A DNA stretch of 64,000 nt from Acidimicrobiaceae bacterium (GCA_024641655.1 JAHECR010000001.1:235151-299150); one strand, 5' to 3'. Counted from the stretch's first letter, positions 50,011 to 59,987 are shown. Program-made: numbers and translations. The notes: generated from the letters alone by a model not told the origin.

Positions 50011-50901
50011 TCAGCCCAGCACTGTGACCCCCACCACGCCACCGAGCACGAGACCCGCGGCGAGGTAGTCGGCGCGAACGTGACGTTCCCCGAGGGAGTA
50101 CCGGGCGATCAGAAACGCGATCACCAACTCGACCTGGCCGAGCGTGCGCACCTTGGCCGCGTTCTCGAGGGTGACCGCCCAGGCCCAGCCAATCGATCCC
50201 AGGAGGCTGAATACTCCGACGGGGATCGCCGGCCGCCACGCTCGTGCGGTGCGCGCAAGTTCGGCCGGCGCGATCACGGCGAAGGCGACCCCGTTCACCA
50301 CCGTCTGGATGGCCAGCATCACCGTCAGGGTCGCTATGGCACGGTCGAACGCCGGCGCACCCGTGAGCTGGTTCGAGGCCCCGCGAATCGCGACGGCAGT
50401 GATTGCGAACAGCCCGCCGGCCACGATGCCGAGAAACGCTGCCGGGTCGCCGGCCCGTTTGAGCAGCGTCGCGAAGCGACCGTTGGAGGCGAGCCAGGCA
50501 ACCCCGATGGTGACGAGAGCGGCACCGACCCACCCATAGGGCCTGAGCGGCTCACCGAGCCCGATTGCGCCCACGACGGCCACGAGAATCACCTCGGACT
50601 TCGCGTACACGGTGCCTACCGCGAAATCCCGCAACTTGAACGACTCGAGCAGCGCGATCGTGGCGAGGATCTGGGTGACCCCGGCGAGGGCCACCACGGG
50701 CCAGAACCAGTCGCCGATCGCAGGCAGATCGTGACTCACCACGCCGAACAGCACGACGCTCACCCCGAGCGCGAGCGGGGCTCCGTAGAGGTAGCGGACA
50801 TATCCCGCCGCCGACGTCGACAGCACCGATCGCAGCTCGTGCTGGCGCGACGTCCGCAGGATCTGGCAGACCGCCGCAGCAAGCGTGATGGGAATCCACA
50901 T
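50011..50901 (-). CDS. DMT-superfamily (EamA-like) transporter
   Basis: 296-aa membrane protein with about ten hydrophobic helices in two EamA repeats; 'ALLESFKLRDFAVGTVYAKS' ends the first half and 'TLENAAKVRTLGQVELVIAF' lies in the second, both common in drug/metabolite transporters. The ATG at 50901 gives 'MWIPITLAAA'; an in-frame ATG at 50958 would add 19 residues. It is convergent with the kinase gene. Substrate unknown. Confidence 0.82.
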   Translation of the reverse strand: MWIPITLAAAVCQILRTSRQHELRSVLSTSAAGYVRYLYGAPLALGVSVVLFGVVSHDLPAIGDWFWPVVALAGVTQILATIALLESFKLRDFAVGTVYAKSEVILVAVVGAIGLGEPLRPYGWVGAALVTIGVAWLASNGRFATLLKRAGDPAAFLGIVAGGLFAITAVAIRGASNQLTGAPAFDRAIATLTVMLAIQTVVNGVAFAVIAPAELARTARAWRPAIPVGVFSLLGSIGWAWAVTLENAAKVRTLGQVELVIAFLIARYSLGERHVRADYLAAGLVLGGVVGVTVLG

Positions 50902-51117
50902 GCGTCGGAGCCTCGGGTCTGCGAACGGGAGGGCCAGGCCTGCGGTCGGACCCAGCACCTCGGTACTCTTTCACGCGCCCGCTCCGATCGACGACCAGGT
51001 CGAAGTCCGGACGTCTGACCTGCATGCACAACCTCCCTCGGCACTCGACGCCGATGGCACCGAACGCCGCACGACTCGTGGGCGCCGGGGCCTTGCCGTC
51101 GGGTACGGTGCGGCGCG

Positions 51118-51495
51118 ATGCAACCCGAGCTCACCGCCGACCGTCCGACGCTGCTCCAGGCAGACGCCGGTATGCGTCGTCGGGCCCGGCACCTCACAAC
51201 CACGTTCCTGCTCGAGGTCGGCGACGTCGCCTATCTCGTCGACATCGTGGAAGGGTCGGTCCACACGGTCCGTCGCGGACCCTTCGTGATGGCATCGTGG
51301 CAGTTCGCCCTGCGTGCACCCGCAGACGAATGGGCCGCCTTCTGGTCGTCGCAACCCGCGCCGGGTCATCACGACCTGATGGCGCTGCGTAAACGGAGGG
51401 TGCTGACGATGGAGGGGGACCTCCGGCCGTTGATGGCCAACCTGCGGTACTTCAAGGAACTGCTCGCATCGGTCCGGGAGCACCACGGTGCCTGA
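51118..51495 (+). CDS. SCP2-like small protein (tentative)
   Basis: 125 aa. The centre and end ('RGPFVMASWQFALRAPADEW' and 'RVLTMEGDLRPLMANLRYFK') resemble SCP2/sterol-carrier-type lipid-binding domains, where a weak substrate-cavity strand precedes 'EGD...PLM'. There is no signal peptide. It overlaps the following hydrolase start by 8 bp, so both are translated together. Identity is tentative. Confidence 0.55.
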   Translation: MQPELTADRPTLLQADAGMRRRARHLTTTFLLEVGDVAYLVDIVEGSVHTVRRGPFVMASWQFALRAPADEWAAFWSSQPAPGHHDLMALRKRRVLTMEGDLRPLMANLRYFKELLASVREHHGA

Positions 51496-52354
51496 CGCCA
51501 CCTTCGAACCCGTTGTCGGCCGCTATCTCCACATCGAGCTCCTCGGCCGGCCCCACCGCATCTTTGTCGAGGAGGCCGGCGCGGGCACGCCCCTCCTGTG
51601 CCTGCACACCGCCGGCAGCGACACCCGCCAGTGGCGAGGGCTGCTGAACGACCCCGACGTGACCGACCGGTTCCGTGTCGTCGCGTTCGATCTGCCGTGG
51701 CATGGGAAGTCCTCACCGCCGGCAGGGTGGCAGGAAGACGAGTACCTGCTCGGCGCCGACGAGTACGCCTCGATCGTCCTCACGATTGCCCGGGCAGTCG
51801 AACTCGAGCAGCCGGTCGTCATGGGGTGTTCCATCGGTGGTCGCCTGGCACTGCACCTCGCCCTCCACCATGCCGAGGAGGTCGGAGCGCTCGTCGGCCT
51901 GCAGGCGGGCGCACATGTCGACCCCTACTACGACCTCGACTGGCTCCATCGTCCCGACGTCCACGGTGGCGAGGTCTGTGCGGCAATCGTGTCGGGGCTG
52001 ATCGGACCCGACGCCCCCGAGACCGAGCGCTGGGAGACCCTCTGGCACTACATGCAGGGCGGTCCCGGCGTCTTCAAGGGTGACCTCCACTTCTACACCG
52101 TCGGCGGAGACCTCCGCGACCGACTGGGTGAGATCCCGAACCGGTGCCCCCTGTTCCTGCTGTCGGGCGAATACGACTACTCGTGCACCCCGGAGGACAC
52201 GCTCGCAGTCGCGGCAGCGGTCCCCCACGCCGTCGCCAGAATCATGCCTGGCCTCGGCCATTTTCCGATGAGCGAGAACTACGCCGCCTTCCGCGAACAC
52301 CTGCTCCCAGTGCTCGACGAGGCCGCGGCCGCACGCGCCGACCGAGTCCGCTGA
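51488..52354 (+). CDS. Alpha/beta hydrolase
   Basis: 288 aa. 'LLCLHTAGSDTRQW' is the oxyanion loop, 'FDLPWHGKS' follows, the nucleophile Ser is in 'VMGCSIGGRLALHLA' and the catalytic His in 'MPGLGHFPMSENY'. The GTG at 51488 overlaps the upstream gene. Probably part of a three-gene catabolic operon with the next SDR; the ring- or ester-cleavage substrate is unknown. Confidence 0.87.
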   Translation: MPDATFEPVVGRYLHIELLGRPHRIFVEEAGAGTPLLCLHTAGSDTRQWRGLLNDPDVTDRFRVVAFDLPWHGKSSPPAGWQEDEYLLGADEYASIVLTIARAVELEQPVVMGCSIGGRLALHLALHHAEEVGALVGLQAGAHVDPYYDLDWLHRPDVHGGEVCAAIVSGLIGPDAPETERWETLWHYMQGGPGVFKGDLHFYTVGGDLRDRLGEIPNRCPLFLLSGEYDYSCTPEDTLAVAAAVPHAVARIMPGLGHFPMSENYAAFREHLLPVLDEAAAARADRVR

Positions 52355-52373
52355 CCCGACGAGAGGAACGACC

Positions 52374-53174
52374 ATGCGTCTGCGAGACCGAACCGCCGTG
52401 GTGGTGGGGGCAGGCCAGAGCCCGGGTGAAGGTGTGGGCAATGGCAGGGCGACGGCAATCGTGTTCGCCCGCGAGGGTGCCTCGGTGCTCTGCGTCGACA
52501 TCGACTTCGGTCGAGCCGAGCAGACCGCGGCCATCGTCCGCAGCGAGGGGGGCACCGCCGAGGCAACAGCGGCCGATGTCACGGCCGAGGCCGACCTCGA
52601 GCGCGTGATCGACGACTGCGTCCGACGCTGGGGGCGGCTCGACATCTTGCACAACAACGTCGGCGTCAGCCTTGCCGGTGGCGACGCCGGACCGCTCGAC
52701 ATCACCGAAGAGGCGTTCGACCGGATCATGGCGATGAACCTGCGAGGCACGGTGATGGCGGTGAAGCACGCGTTGCCGGTAATGCGGGGACAGCGCTCCG
52801 GGTCCATCGTCAACATCTCGTCGCTCGCCGCGATCGAGAACTACCCCACCGTCGCCTACAAGGCGAGCAAGGCAGCGATGATCGCCTTCACCAAGCAGGT
52901 CGCGATCCAGAACGCCGAGTTCGGCGTGCGGTGCAACGTCATCCTGCCCGGGCTGATGGACACCCCGATGGCCGTCGACACCCGCGCCCGCGAGTGGAAC
53001 CAACCCCGCGAGGAAGTGGTGGCCGCCCGCAACGCACGCGTGCCGCTGCGTCACACGATGGGCACCGCATGGGACGTCGCCAACGCTGCGCTGTTCCTCG
53101 CCTCCGACGAAGCTGCGTTCATCACCGGCGTCGCCCTCCCGGTCGATGGTGGCGCCTCCTGCAAGATCGGCTGA
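52374..53174 (+). CDS. Short-chain dehydrogenase/reductase
   Basis: 266 aa. The cofactor loop is 'GAGQSPGEGVGNGRATA', an expanded form of TGxxxGxG. 'HNNVGVS' replaces the usual NNAG, the catalytic Ser is in 'NISSLAA' and the YxxxK motif is 'YKASK'. The protein ends 'GVALPVDGG'. An acidic residue after beta strand 2 ('CVDID') suggests NAD. It lies 19 bp downstream of the hydrolase gene in the same operon. Confidence 0.9.
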   Translation: MRLRDRTAVVVGAGQSPGEGVGNGRATAIVFAREGASVLCVDIDFGRAEQTAAIVRSEGGTAEATAADVTAEADLERVIDDCVRRWGRLDILHNNVGVSLAGGDAGPLDITEEAFDRIMAMNLRGTVMAVKHALPVMRGQRSGSIVNISSLAAIENYPTVAYKASKAAMIAFTKQVAIQNAEFGVRCNVILPGLMDTPMAVDTRAREWNQPREEVVAARNARVPLRHTMGTAWDVANAALFLASDEAAFITGVALPVDGGASCKIG

Positions 53175-53192
53175 GCGGGCGCGCGGCCCAAG

Positions 53193-53543
53193 TCAGAAGA
53201 CGGCTCGCACCACGCCGAAGATCAGGCTCAGGACCATCAGCGCACCGACGACCAGGGATCCGATCCGCAGGGCGAGGGCCCGATTGGTGGGGGTCGCTCC
53301 GCGGGCCACCGCACGACTGAGGTTGGCTGCAGCGGCGACCTCCCCCATCGCCCCGATTGTCGAGAGCTGCGCCTGGGCCAGCTCGTCTGGCCCCTCGACC
53401 GGGCTCGGGCCGCTCGGCTCGGCTTCGTCGAGCGCGCCGAAGTCGCGCAGCTCGGTGGGTGGCAGGCCCTTGATCCACACGCCCCCGATGAGCTCACCAC
53501 GCTCGTCGGGGGCGTTTGGTTCGTCGTTGGTGTTCTCGAACAC
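53193..53543 (-). CDS. Hypothetical protein with C-terminal membrane helix
   Basis: About 116 aa, not recognised. An acidic, Pro-rich N-terminal part contains 'GGVWIKGLPPTELRDFG', followed by a helical segment and one C-terminal transmembrane helix, 'IGSLVVGALMVLSLIFGVV'. It may be tail-anchored. The start is uncertain: the GTG at 53543 overlaps a GGGAGG and longer in-frame starts exist. It is convergent with the SDR gene. Confidence 0.5.
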   Translation of the reverse strand: MFENTNDEPNAPDERGELIGGVWIKGLPPTELRDFGALDEAEPSGPSPVEGPDELAQAQLSTIGAMGEVAAAANLSRAVARGATPTNRALALRIGSLVVGALMVLSLIFGVVRAVF

Positions 53544-53719
53544 CTCCCGAGTATGCCTCAGCACCTGCGTTCGGGGACGGTCAGCGCCACGCTGGATTCG
53601 ACATCGGCCCACCGGAGTCACACACCAGTTCGACCAGCTCGTCGGTAGCTCCCATCAACGCGACAGTACTGGGGTGGTGGCGACCCGCCCTGCCCAGCGC
53701 CCCGCACTACCATCACGAG

Positions 53720-54733
53720 ATGCCCCCTGCGACCAGCCGACCTTGGCTCGCCGCTGCAGCGGTGTTCGCGGTGTTGATCGCGACGCTGTGGTTCAGTGCC
53801 TCACGCACGTCCCACGAGCATGATCTCGAGGCCCTGCCGACGATGACGCCCGAGGCGACGCCGACCCCCGACGTCACGCCTACCCCCCTGTCCACACCGA
53901 CGCCAACCACGGTGGTGGAGTTCGGCGCGTCCGGCGCGCCGGCCCCGCCTGCGGATCCGAAGCTGCTGGCGGCGCAGCTCAGTTGGTCCTACGCACTGAT
54001 CGACGATCCGGCTACGGCGCCGGCGGATCTCGATCTGGCGGGTCACGTGCAGCAGGTCGCCTATCGGCGGCTGGGCTCGACGCCGGCCTGGGACGAGGCG
54101 GTGGCTGCGCAGCTCCCTCCGGAACTGGCGACGCGGGCGCTCGCCAACGCGGCGGCACGGCGATCCTTCAAAGGACTGATCCCGGAGCCACCGACGAACA
54201 TGCCGCCCTGGGAAATCATCGAACCCGAATCGGCCGACGCGCTCCTCGGCTACTGCCAGGAGGCCGAGGCCACCTTCGGCATCCCGTGGCAGTACCTCGC
54301 CGCCATCAACCTGATCGAGACCGGGATGGGTCGTATCCGCGGCCTGTCGACGGCCGGCGCGCGCGGCCCCATGCAGTTCATCGCCCCGACCTGGGAGACC
54401 TTCGGCCGGGGTGGTGACATCGACGACCCTCACGATTCGATCATGGCCGCGGGCCGTTATCTCGCCTACGAGGCCGCCAACGCCGGCGGACCCGTCGCGC
54501 CCGGTTCCGCTGCCCTGCTCGACGCGCTGTGGCACTACAACAACCACGACGCCTACGTGAACGGTGTCGAGGCCTACGCCCGAATCATGATCGACGACCC
54601 CCGCGCCTTCTACGGCTACCACCAGTGGGAGATCTACTACTGGAGCTCCGAAGGTGACATCTGGCTACCGGTCGGATGGAAGAACGACGGCAACGAGACC
54701 GCCGCTGAGTACGTCGCTGCGCACCCGCAGTAG
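53720..54733 (+). CDS. Secreted/membrane-anchored lytic transglycosylase (SLT-like)
   Basis: 337 aa. An N-terminal helix (about 7-26) acts as signal or anchor, then a Thr/Pro-rich linker with TPTP repeats. The catalytic domain (about 165-300) has the Glu motif 'INLIETGMGRIRG', 'GARGPMQFIAPTW' and 'ALWHYNNHDAYVNGV', as in soluble lytic transglycosylases that cleave peptidoglycan. The ATG at 53720 starts at the signal; upstream codons are not homologous. Confidence 0.85.
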   Translation: MPPATSRPWLAAAAVFAVLIATLWFSASRTSHEHDLEALPTMTPEATPTPDVTPTPLSTPTPTTVVEFGASGAPAPPADPKLLAAQLSWSYALIDDPATAPADLDLAGHVQQVAYRRLGSTPAWDEAVAAQLPPELATRALANAAARRSFKGLIPEPPTNMPPWEIIEPESADALLGYCQEAEATFGIPWQYLAAINLIETGMGRIRGLSTAGARGPMQFIAPTWETFGRGGDIDDPHDSIMAAGRYLAYEAANAGGPVAPGSAALLDALWHYNNHDAYVNGVEAYARIMIDDPRAFYGYHQWEIYYWSSEGDIWLPVGWKNDGNETAAEYVAAHPQ

Positions 54734-54820
54734 CTCCTCCGCTCCCGGCGCCCGAACGAACCGGAGTCAGCCCCCCGACCAACGGGTCAGGAATGGCGAA
54801 CCAGGCAGACCACCGCCAGA

Positions 54821-55633
54821 TCAGCGGTCGACGAGCTCTCCACCGATGACACGGGCGCCGCGCAGGCCGGGGAAGTGGCACCCGACGGCGGTGGTTCCGT
54901 GACGATCCACCTCTCGCTGGATGAGCTCCCGGCTACGGCGGGCCAACACCGGGTCGACGTCGTGCATAGCTGTCAGGTCGGCGTCGGTCAGCTGCTCGGG
55001 GCAGTACATCGCATCACCGAGAATGAACAGCTGCTCGGCGCCGTGTCGCACCGCGAACGCGAGGTGGCCCGGCGTGTGACCTGGTGTCGGCACCGCGATG
55101 ACACCCGGCGCAATCTCGACGGAGTCGTCTTCGACGAAGTCGATGCGACCGTCGTCGCAGAGCTCGGTCAGCACCGCCTTGAGGTGTGGTGCCATGGCCA
55201 GGTTGCCCTCGACCTGGCCGCTCTCGACGAACAGCTCGTAGTCGGCGCGGCCCATCCGCAGGGTTGCGTTGGGGAACACGACCTCTCCGTCGATTGTCGC
55301 GATCCAACCGTCGTGGTCGAGGTGCAGATGCGAGATCGCCAGGAGGTCGACATCGGCGGGCAGGACCCCCACGCGTTCGAGCTCGTCGAGCAGCGCGCCT
55401 CCCGACAGGGTCCGCCCGTCGGCAGGCCCGACTCCGGCATCGATGAGCACGGTCTGGTCACCTTCCACCACGAACGACGCGATGGGCAGTCGAGCGCGCC
55501 CGTCTTCGTCCTCGTAGGCCCGCTGGAAGCCCGGGACGTTCATGAACCCCTCACGCATCGTGAAGCTGCCATCGCTGACACCGTGCACCGTGCGCTCACC
55601 GACCCGGAACGTCGTACGCCATGTTGTCGCCAT
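54821..55633 (-). CDS. MBL-fold metallo-hydrolase
   Basis: 270 aa. The zinc motif 'ISHLHLDHDGW' lies near residues 98-108, 'VPTPGHTPGHLAF' near 186 and 'FILGDAMY' near 208. This resembles quorum-quenching/N-acyl-homoserine lactonase-like and other MBL hydrolases. The ATG at 55633 begins the conserved region; the frame extends upstream, but that part overlaps the divergent sigma gene. The substrate cannot be assigned. Confidence 0.87.
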   Translation of the reverse strand: MATTWRTTFRVGERTVHGVSDGSFTMREGFMNVPGFQRAYEDEDGRARLPIASFVVEGDQTVLIDAGVGPADGRTLSGGALLDELERVGVLPADVDLLAISHLHLDHDGWIATIDGEVVFPNATLRMGRADYELFVESGQVEGNLAMAPHLKAVLTELCDDGRIDFVEDDSVEIAPGVIAVPTPGHTPGHLAFAVRHGAEQLFILGDAMYCPEQLTDADLTAMHDVDPVLARRSRELIQREVDRHGTTAVGCHFPGLRGARVIGGELVDR

Positions 55634-55726
55634 ATCGAGATCGTAGGACGCTGTGGGGCCGGCTGCTCGGGCTTCGCCTCCCCACACCCGGGAACCGAGC
55701 CGCCGGTCGCGACGTCGGACTCGGAT

Positions 55727-56272
55727 ATGGGCCGCGATCAACGCCACGAGGTATTCGAGCAGACGTTCCACGCCGTGTACATGCCGCTGCAGCGGTACCT
55801 GCGGCGGCGGTGTTCGTCGAGCGAGGTCGATGACGTACTCAACGACGCGCTCCTCACGATGTGGCGCCGCGTCGACGACATTCCCCGCGACGCGCCGCTC
55901 CCGTGGTGCTATGGCGTCGCCCGACGCTGCCTGGCGAACCACCGGCGGAGCACCCACCGACGCCTCCGCCTGGTTGACCGCGCTGCAACCGGGGAGGATC
56001 GCTCCCAGCAGGTGGACTGGACCGACGAGCACGACGTCGCGCTGCAGGAGGTCCTCGACCGGCTCGGTGACGCTGACCGGGAGATCGTGCGGTTGTGGGC
56101 ATGGGAGGGACTCGGTCCCTCGGACATAGCGACGGTGGTCGACGCAACTCCCAACGCGATCAGCATCCGCCTCAGTCGCCTGCGTACCCGACTGGGTGCG
56201 GAACTTTCCCGAAAGGAATCGAGCGCTGCTGGACAGATAACGAAGCAGAGGACCCCGGAGCTGAGACCGTGA
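55727..56272 (+). CDS. ECF-type RNA polymerase sigma factor
   Basis: 181 aa. Region 2 (about 12-75) includes 'VDDVLNDALLTMWRRVDDIP' and region 4 (about 112-165) 'LDRLGDADREIVRLWAWEGL' with 'SDIATVVDATPNAISIRLSR' as its helix-turn-helix. The ATG at 55727 opens region 2; the long frame upstream is antisense to the MBL gene. The stop overlaps the next gene (GTGA), the usual arrangement with an anti-sigma factor. Confidence 0.88.
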   Translation: MGRDQRHEVFEQTFHAVYMPLQRYLRRRCSSSEVDDVLNDALLTMWRRVDDIPRDAPLPWCYGVARRCLANHRRSTHRRLRLVDRAATGEDRSQQVDWTDEHDVALQEVLDRLGDADREIVRLWAWEGLGPSDIATVVDATPNAISIRLSRLRTRLGAELSRKESSAAGQITKQRTPELRP

Positions 56273-56877
56273 ATGATGACGAGCTGCGACAGCGACTGCA
56301 ACGCATCGACCCGGTCCCAGCCGAGACGGCCTTGGAACCGCCGACGGCACCGTCGGCGCGCCAACGTCTGGAGCAGATCATGCAAACCGAAACCACCCCA
56401 TCACCCGTTCGTGCCACCGTCACCAGCCACCGTCGATCGTGGATCCTCGCAGCCGCAGCAGCGGTCGTGGCGATCGTCGCCGTCGGCGTCGTCGCGCTCA
56501 ACGGCGACGACAGCCAGAGCACGGTTGCGGGCCCCCCGATGGAGCTCTCGCTGGGGGCCGGTGATTCGATGGCCTCGTGCATCATGTTCGATGTCGCGTT
56601 GTTGAAGGACATGTCCCCGGCGTTCGGGGGCACGGTCACCGCTATCGAGGGCGAGACCGTCACCATCGCTGTCGACCACTGGTACGTGGGCGGTAGCGCC
56701 GACACGGTCCTGCTCCATGCCCAGGGCGGCATGGCTGGACTGACCGCCGGGTTCGACTTCCAGGTCGGTGATCGGTACCTGATCACCGCCGCCGACGGGA
56801 ACGTGAACTTCTGCGGCTACAGCGGCCCTGCCGACGCGACACTCACCGCGGCGTTCGAAGAGGCCTTCGCGAGCTGA
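56269..56877 (+). CDS. Putative membrane-bound anti-sigma factor
   Basis: 202 aa. A cytoplasmic N-terminal part of about 60 residues ('DDELRQRLQRIDPVPAETAL') is followed by one transmembrane helix (about 63-83) and an extracytoplasmic beta-rich domain with two Cys ('ASCIMFD', 'NFCGYSG'). The GTG overlaps the sigma gene stop. The layout fits an anti-sigma factor, but no ZAS zinc motif is present, so the role rests on context. Confidence 0.6.
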   Translation: MNDDELRQRLQRIDPVPAETALEPPTAPSARQRLEQIMQTETTPSPVRATVTSHRRSWILAAAAAVVAIVAVGVVALNGDDSQSTVAGPPMELSLGAGDSMASCIMFDVALLKDMSPAFGGTVTAIEGETVTIAVDHWYVGGSADTVLLHAQGGMAGLTAGFDFQVGDRYLITAADGNVNFCGYSGPADATLTAAFEEAFAS

Positions 56878-56939
56878 GCCGTCGGAGTCGCAGATCGCGC
56901 GGGGGTCGGCGTCCGTTGACGCCGACCCCCGCGGACGCG

Positions 56940-57449
56940 TCAGGCGCTGACCTCGTGCAGCAGGCCGTCGTGGACGTCGTAGACGAAGCCCCGGATGTGC
57001 TCCTTGTACTGGATGAACGGCGTCATCCGGAGGCGGTGGATCGACTGGGCGACGTCGGCATAGGGATCGGTGAAGGCCTCGAGCGACCACCACGGTTTGA
57101 CGCCGATCTCGTCGACGAGCGTCTGGCGGAACTCCTCCTCGTCGACCTTCTGAAGCCCGCAATCGGTGTGGTGTACCAGGATGATCTCACGTGTCCCGAG
57201 GAACCGCTGCGACAAGCACAACGAACGGATGACATCGTCGGTGATGACCCCTCCGGCGTTGCGGATGATGTGTGCGTCGCCGTTCGCGAGCCCGAGGATC
57301 GCAAACGTGTCGATGCGGGAGTCCATGCAGGCCACGACGGCGAGATGTCGCTGCGGGGCGACCTGGAGCTGGTCGTCGTGGAAATGCGATGCGTACCCGC
57401 GGTTGCGTCCGAGCAGCTCTTCGGTGTTGGGCTCGAAATCGTCGTCCAT
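56940..57449 (-). CDS. Beta-class carbonic anhydrase
   Basis: 169 aa. Zinc ligands are the Cys of 'ACMDSRID' and the His and Cys of 'VHHTDCGLQ'; 'NAGGVITDDVIRSL' is the conserved strand-helix. This is the short plant-type/mycobacterial Rv1284-like subgroup. The ATG at 57449 begins at 'MDDDFEPNTEE'. It interconverts CO2 and bicarbonate. It is convergent with the anti-sigma gene and divergent from the MMPL gene. Confidence 0.92.
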   Translation of the reverse strand: MDDDFEPNTEELLGRNRGYASHFHDDQLQVAPQRHLAVVACMDSRIDTFAILGLANGDAHIIRNAGGVITDDVIRSLCLSQRFLGTREIILVHHTDCGLQKVDEEEFRQTLVDEIGVKPWWSLEAFTDPYADVAQSIHRLRMTPFIQYKEHIRGFVYDVHDGLLHEVSA

Positions 57450-57613
57450 CTCGCGCTCGCCTCTCCTGGCTTGTCCGCTGCGGGGGTTGGGCCCAGGATG
57501 CCAGGTCCGCGAGCCGGTTCGAACACCGGCGCCCGGTGACCTCCGCACCGACCCACAGAGCGGTGACGCCGCCACCCTGCGGGGCTACGGTAGCGACCGA
57601 CGAACGGAGCCTC

Positions 57614-59956
57614 ATGCGTACCCCCGATACGACTGCCTCGAAACCGTCCACATTCCTGACGCGCCTCGGCCGCTGGTGCTTCGATCACCGTCGGGCCACG
57701 CTCGTGGCGTGGCTCTTCGCGGTCATCGCCATCTTCGCGGTCGGCGGCGTCGTCGGGTCGGGATTCGACGCAACCAACGAGATCCCCGACTCGGAGAGCC
57801 GTCGCGGGGCCGACGCGATCGAGCAGTACTTCGGTGGCGCCGGCTCGGGCCTGGCCGGCTCGATCGTCTTCACCTCGGACCGCACCGTCGACGACCCGGC
57901 CGTGAAGGCGGCCATGGAGGCCTGGTTCGCGCAGATCGATGCCCTCGACGAGGTGTCGGTCTCGAGCCCCTACGGAGGCGAAGGGAGCGGAGGAGTCAAC
58001 GCAGACCGCACCATCGCGTTCGCCTCCCTCGATTTCGCCCCCGGGGTCACCGACGAGGAGACGCCGCTGATCGCGGACGACTTCAAGAAACTGGAGCCAT
58101 CGGTGGACGGGCTCCGCATCGAGTACGGAGGCTATGCGCTGGTGGTCTTCGAACCACCGGAGTCCGAGCTCATCGGTGTCGCGTTCGCCATCTTCGTCCT
58201 CATCCTGGCCTTCGGATCGGTCCTGGCCATGGGCCTGCCCATCTCGGTGGCTGCGTTCGGGGTCGCGTCGGGCATCGGGGTCGTCATTCTCCTCTCGAAC
58301 CTGACGAAGGGGCCGTCGTTCGTCACGACACTGGCCGTGATGATCGGCCTCGGCGTCGGCATCGACTACGCGCTGTTCATCGTCACCCGTTTCCGGGAGG
58401 CGCTGCACGCCGGACAGTCACCGCGCACGGCCACAGCGCAGTCGCTCGACACCGCCGGCCGAGCGGTGCTCTTCGCGGGCACGACGGTAGTGATCTCCCT
58501 GCTGGGGCTCATCGCGATCGGGCTCCCGTTCGTCACCGCGATCGGCGTGTCTATGTCCACCGCGGTGCTCACCACGATGATCGCGTCGGTCACGCTCCTG
58601 CCCGCGCTGCTCGGTTTCGCCGGTGAACGCGTCGAGATAACCCGATGGCGGGGCCTCATCGCTGCGGGCCTCGCCGCCCTCGGGCTCCTGGCGGTCGGCC
58701 TCAAGCTCCCGCCGGCGGCCTTTGCGATCCCGTTTGCCGCGTCGGCCCTGGTGCTCATTGCCGCATTCGCGTACGCCCCGCTGCGCAGGCAGGTCCGTCA
58801 CCGCCCCCCGAAGCCGGTTGCCGAGACGTTCGCGTACCGGTTCAGCCGCTTCGTGCAGCACCGCCCCTGGACGATTGCGATCGCCGGCACTGCGGTGCTG
58901 CTGTTGATCTCCGTCCCCGTGCTGAGCCTGCGGCTCGGTTTCGCCGACGAGAGCAACTTCTCGCCCGACACCACCACCCGCCAGGCCTACGATCTGCTCG
59001 CCGAAGGGTTCGGACCGGGCTTCAACGGACCGTTCCTGGTTGCGGCCGAGACATCGGCTCCAGGAGACGCCGAAGCGGTCACCCGTCTCGCCGAGGCGCT
59101 CACAGCCACCGACGGCGTCGACGAGGTCTTCGGGCCGATTCCGGACAACCCCGCCGACCCCTCGGCGTTCCTCCTGCGCGTGATCCCCTCGACGGCGCCA
59201 CAGGACCAGGCCACCGAGTCGCTGCTGGGCGTCCTCCGCGAGCAGGTGATTCCCGCATCGGTGGCCGGCACCGGCATCGAGGCCAACGTCACCGGCATCG
59301 TCGCCGTCGGAGTCGACTTCAGCAACTACCTCTCGAGTCGCACCCCCGTGTTCTTCGGGGCGGTGTTGACCCTCTCGTTCGTGCTCTTGATGTTGGTGTT
59401 CCGCTCATTGCTCATCCCCCTGAAGGCCGTGATCATGAACCTTCTTTCCATCAGCGCGGCCTATGGCGTCATGGTCGCTCTGTTCCAATGGGGATGGCTG
59501 GGGTCGCTCACCGGCATCGAGAAGGCGCCGGTCGAACCGTGGATGCCGATGATGCTGTTCGCGATCGTCTTCGGCCTGTCGATGGACTACGAGGTCTTCC
59601 TGTTGTCCCGCGTCAAAGAGGAGTGGGACCGCTCCCGCGATTCGTCGGAGTCGGTTGCGAACGGGCTCGCCGCAACGGCTCGGGTCATCTCCGCGGCCGC
59701 AGCGATCATGGTCGTCGTCTTCGGCAGCTTCCTGCTCGAGGACAACCGCCAGATCCAGATGATGGGTACCGGGCTGGGCGCGGCGATCCTGCTCGACGCC
59801 ACACTCGTGCGCATGCTGCTCGTCCCGGCGACGATGGAGCTGCTCGGGGCCCGGAACTGGTGGATGCCCGCGGGCCTCGACCGTTTCCTGCCGCGGATCT
59901 CGGTCGAGGGGGAGCCCGTCGAGGTTCCCGTCCCGGCCCGCCGCCCACCGCGATAG
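57614..59956 (+). CDS. MMPL-family RND transporter
   Basis: 780 aa. Two RND-like halves, each with one N-terminal helix (about 27-47 and 420-440), an extracytoplasmic loop and a block of five to six helices. 'GLGVGIDYALFIVTRFREAL' in the first half and 'VFGLSMDYEVFLLSRVKEEW' in the second carry the GxxxDY proton-relay motif. The ATG at 57614 is the family start. Actinobacterial MMPL proteins export lipids or envelope components; the cargo here is unknown. Confidence 0.92.
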   Translation: MRTPDTTASKPSTFLTRLGRWCFDHRRATLVAWLFAVIAIFAVGGVVGSGFDATNEIPDSESRRGADAIEQYFGGAGSGLAGSIVFTSDRTVDDPAVKAAMEAWFAQIDALDEVSVSSPYGGEGSGGVNADRTIAFASLDFAPGVTDEETPLIADDFKKLEPSVDGLRIEYGGYALVVFEPPESELIGVAFAIFVLILAFGSVLAMGLPISVAAFGVASGIGVVILLSNLTKGPSFVTTLAVMIGLGVGIDYALFIVTRFREALHAGQSPRTATAQSLDTAGRAVLFAGTTVVISLLGLIAIGLPFVTAIGVSMSTAVLTTMIASVTLLPALLGFAGERVEITRWRGLIAAGLAALGLLAVGLKLPPAAFAIPFAASALVLIAAFAYAPLRRQVRHRPPKPVAETFAYRFSRFVQHRPWTIAIAGTAVLLLISVPVLSLRLGFADESNFSPDTTTRQAYDLLAEGFGPGFNGPFLVAAETSAPGDAEAVTRLAEALTATDGVDEVFGPIPDNPADPSAFLLRVIPSTAPQDQATESLLGVLREQVIPASVAGTGIEANVTGIVAVGVDFSNYLSSRTPVFFGAVLTLSFVLLMLVFRSLLIPLKAVIMNLLSISAAYGVMVALFQWGWLGSLTGIEKAPVEPWMPMMLFAIVFGLSMDYEVFLLSRVKEEWDRSRDSSESVANGLAATARVISAAAAIMVVVFGSFLLEDNRQIQMMGTGLGAAILLDATLVRMLLVPATMELLGARNWWMPAGLDRFLPRISVEGEPVEVPVPARRPPR

Positions 59957-59987
59957 GCGCAGGACGCTGGGTCTCGCGACGGGCTGC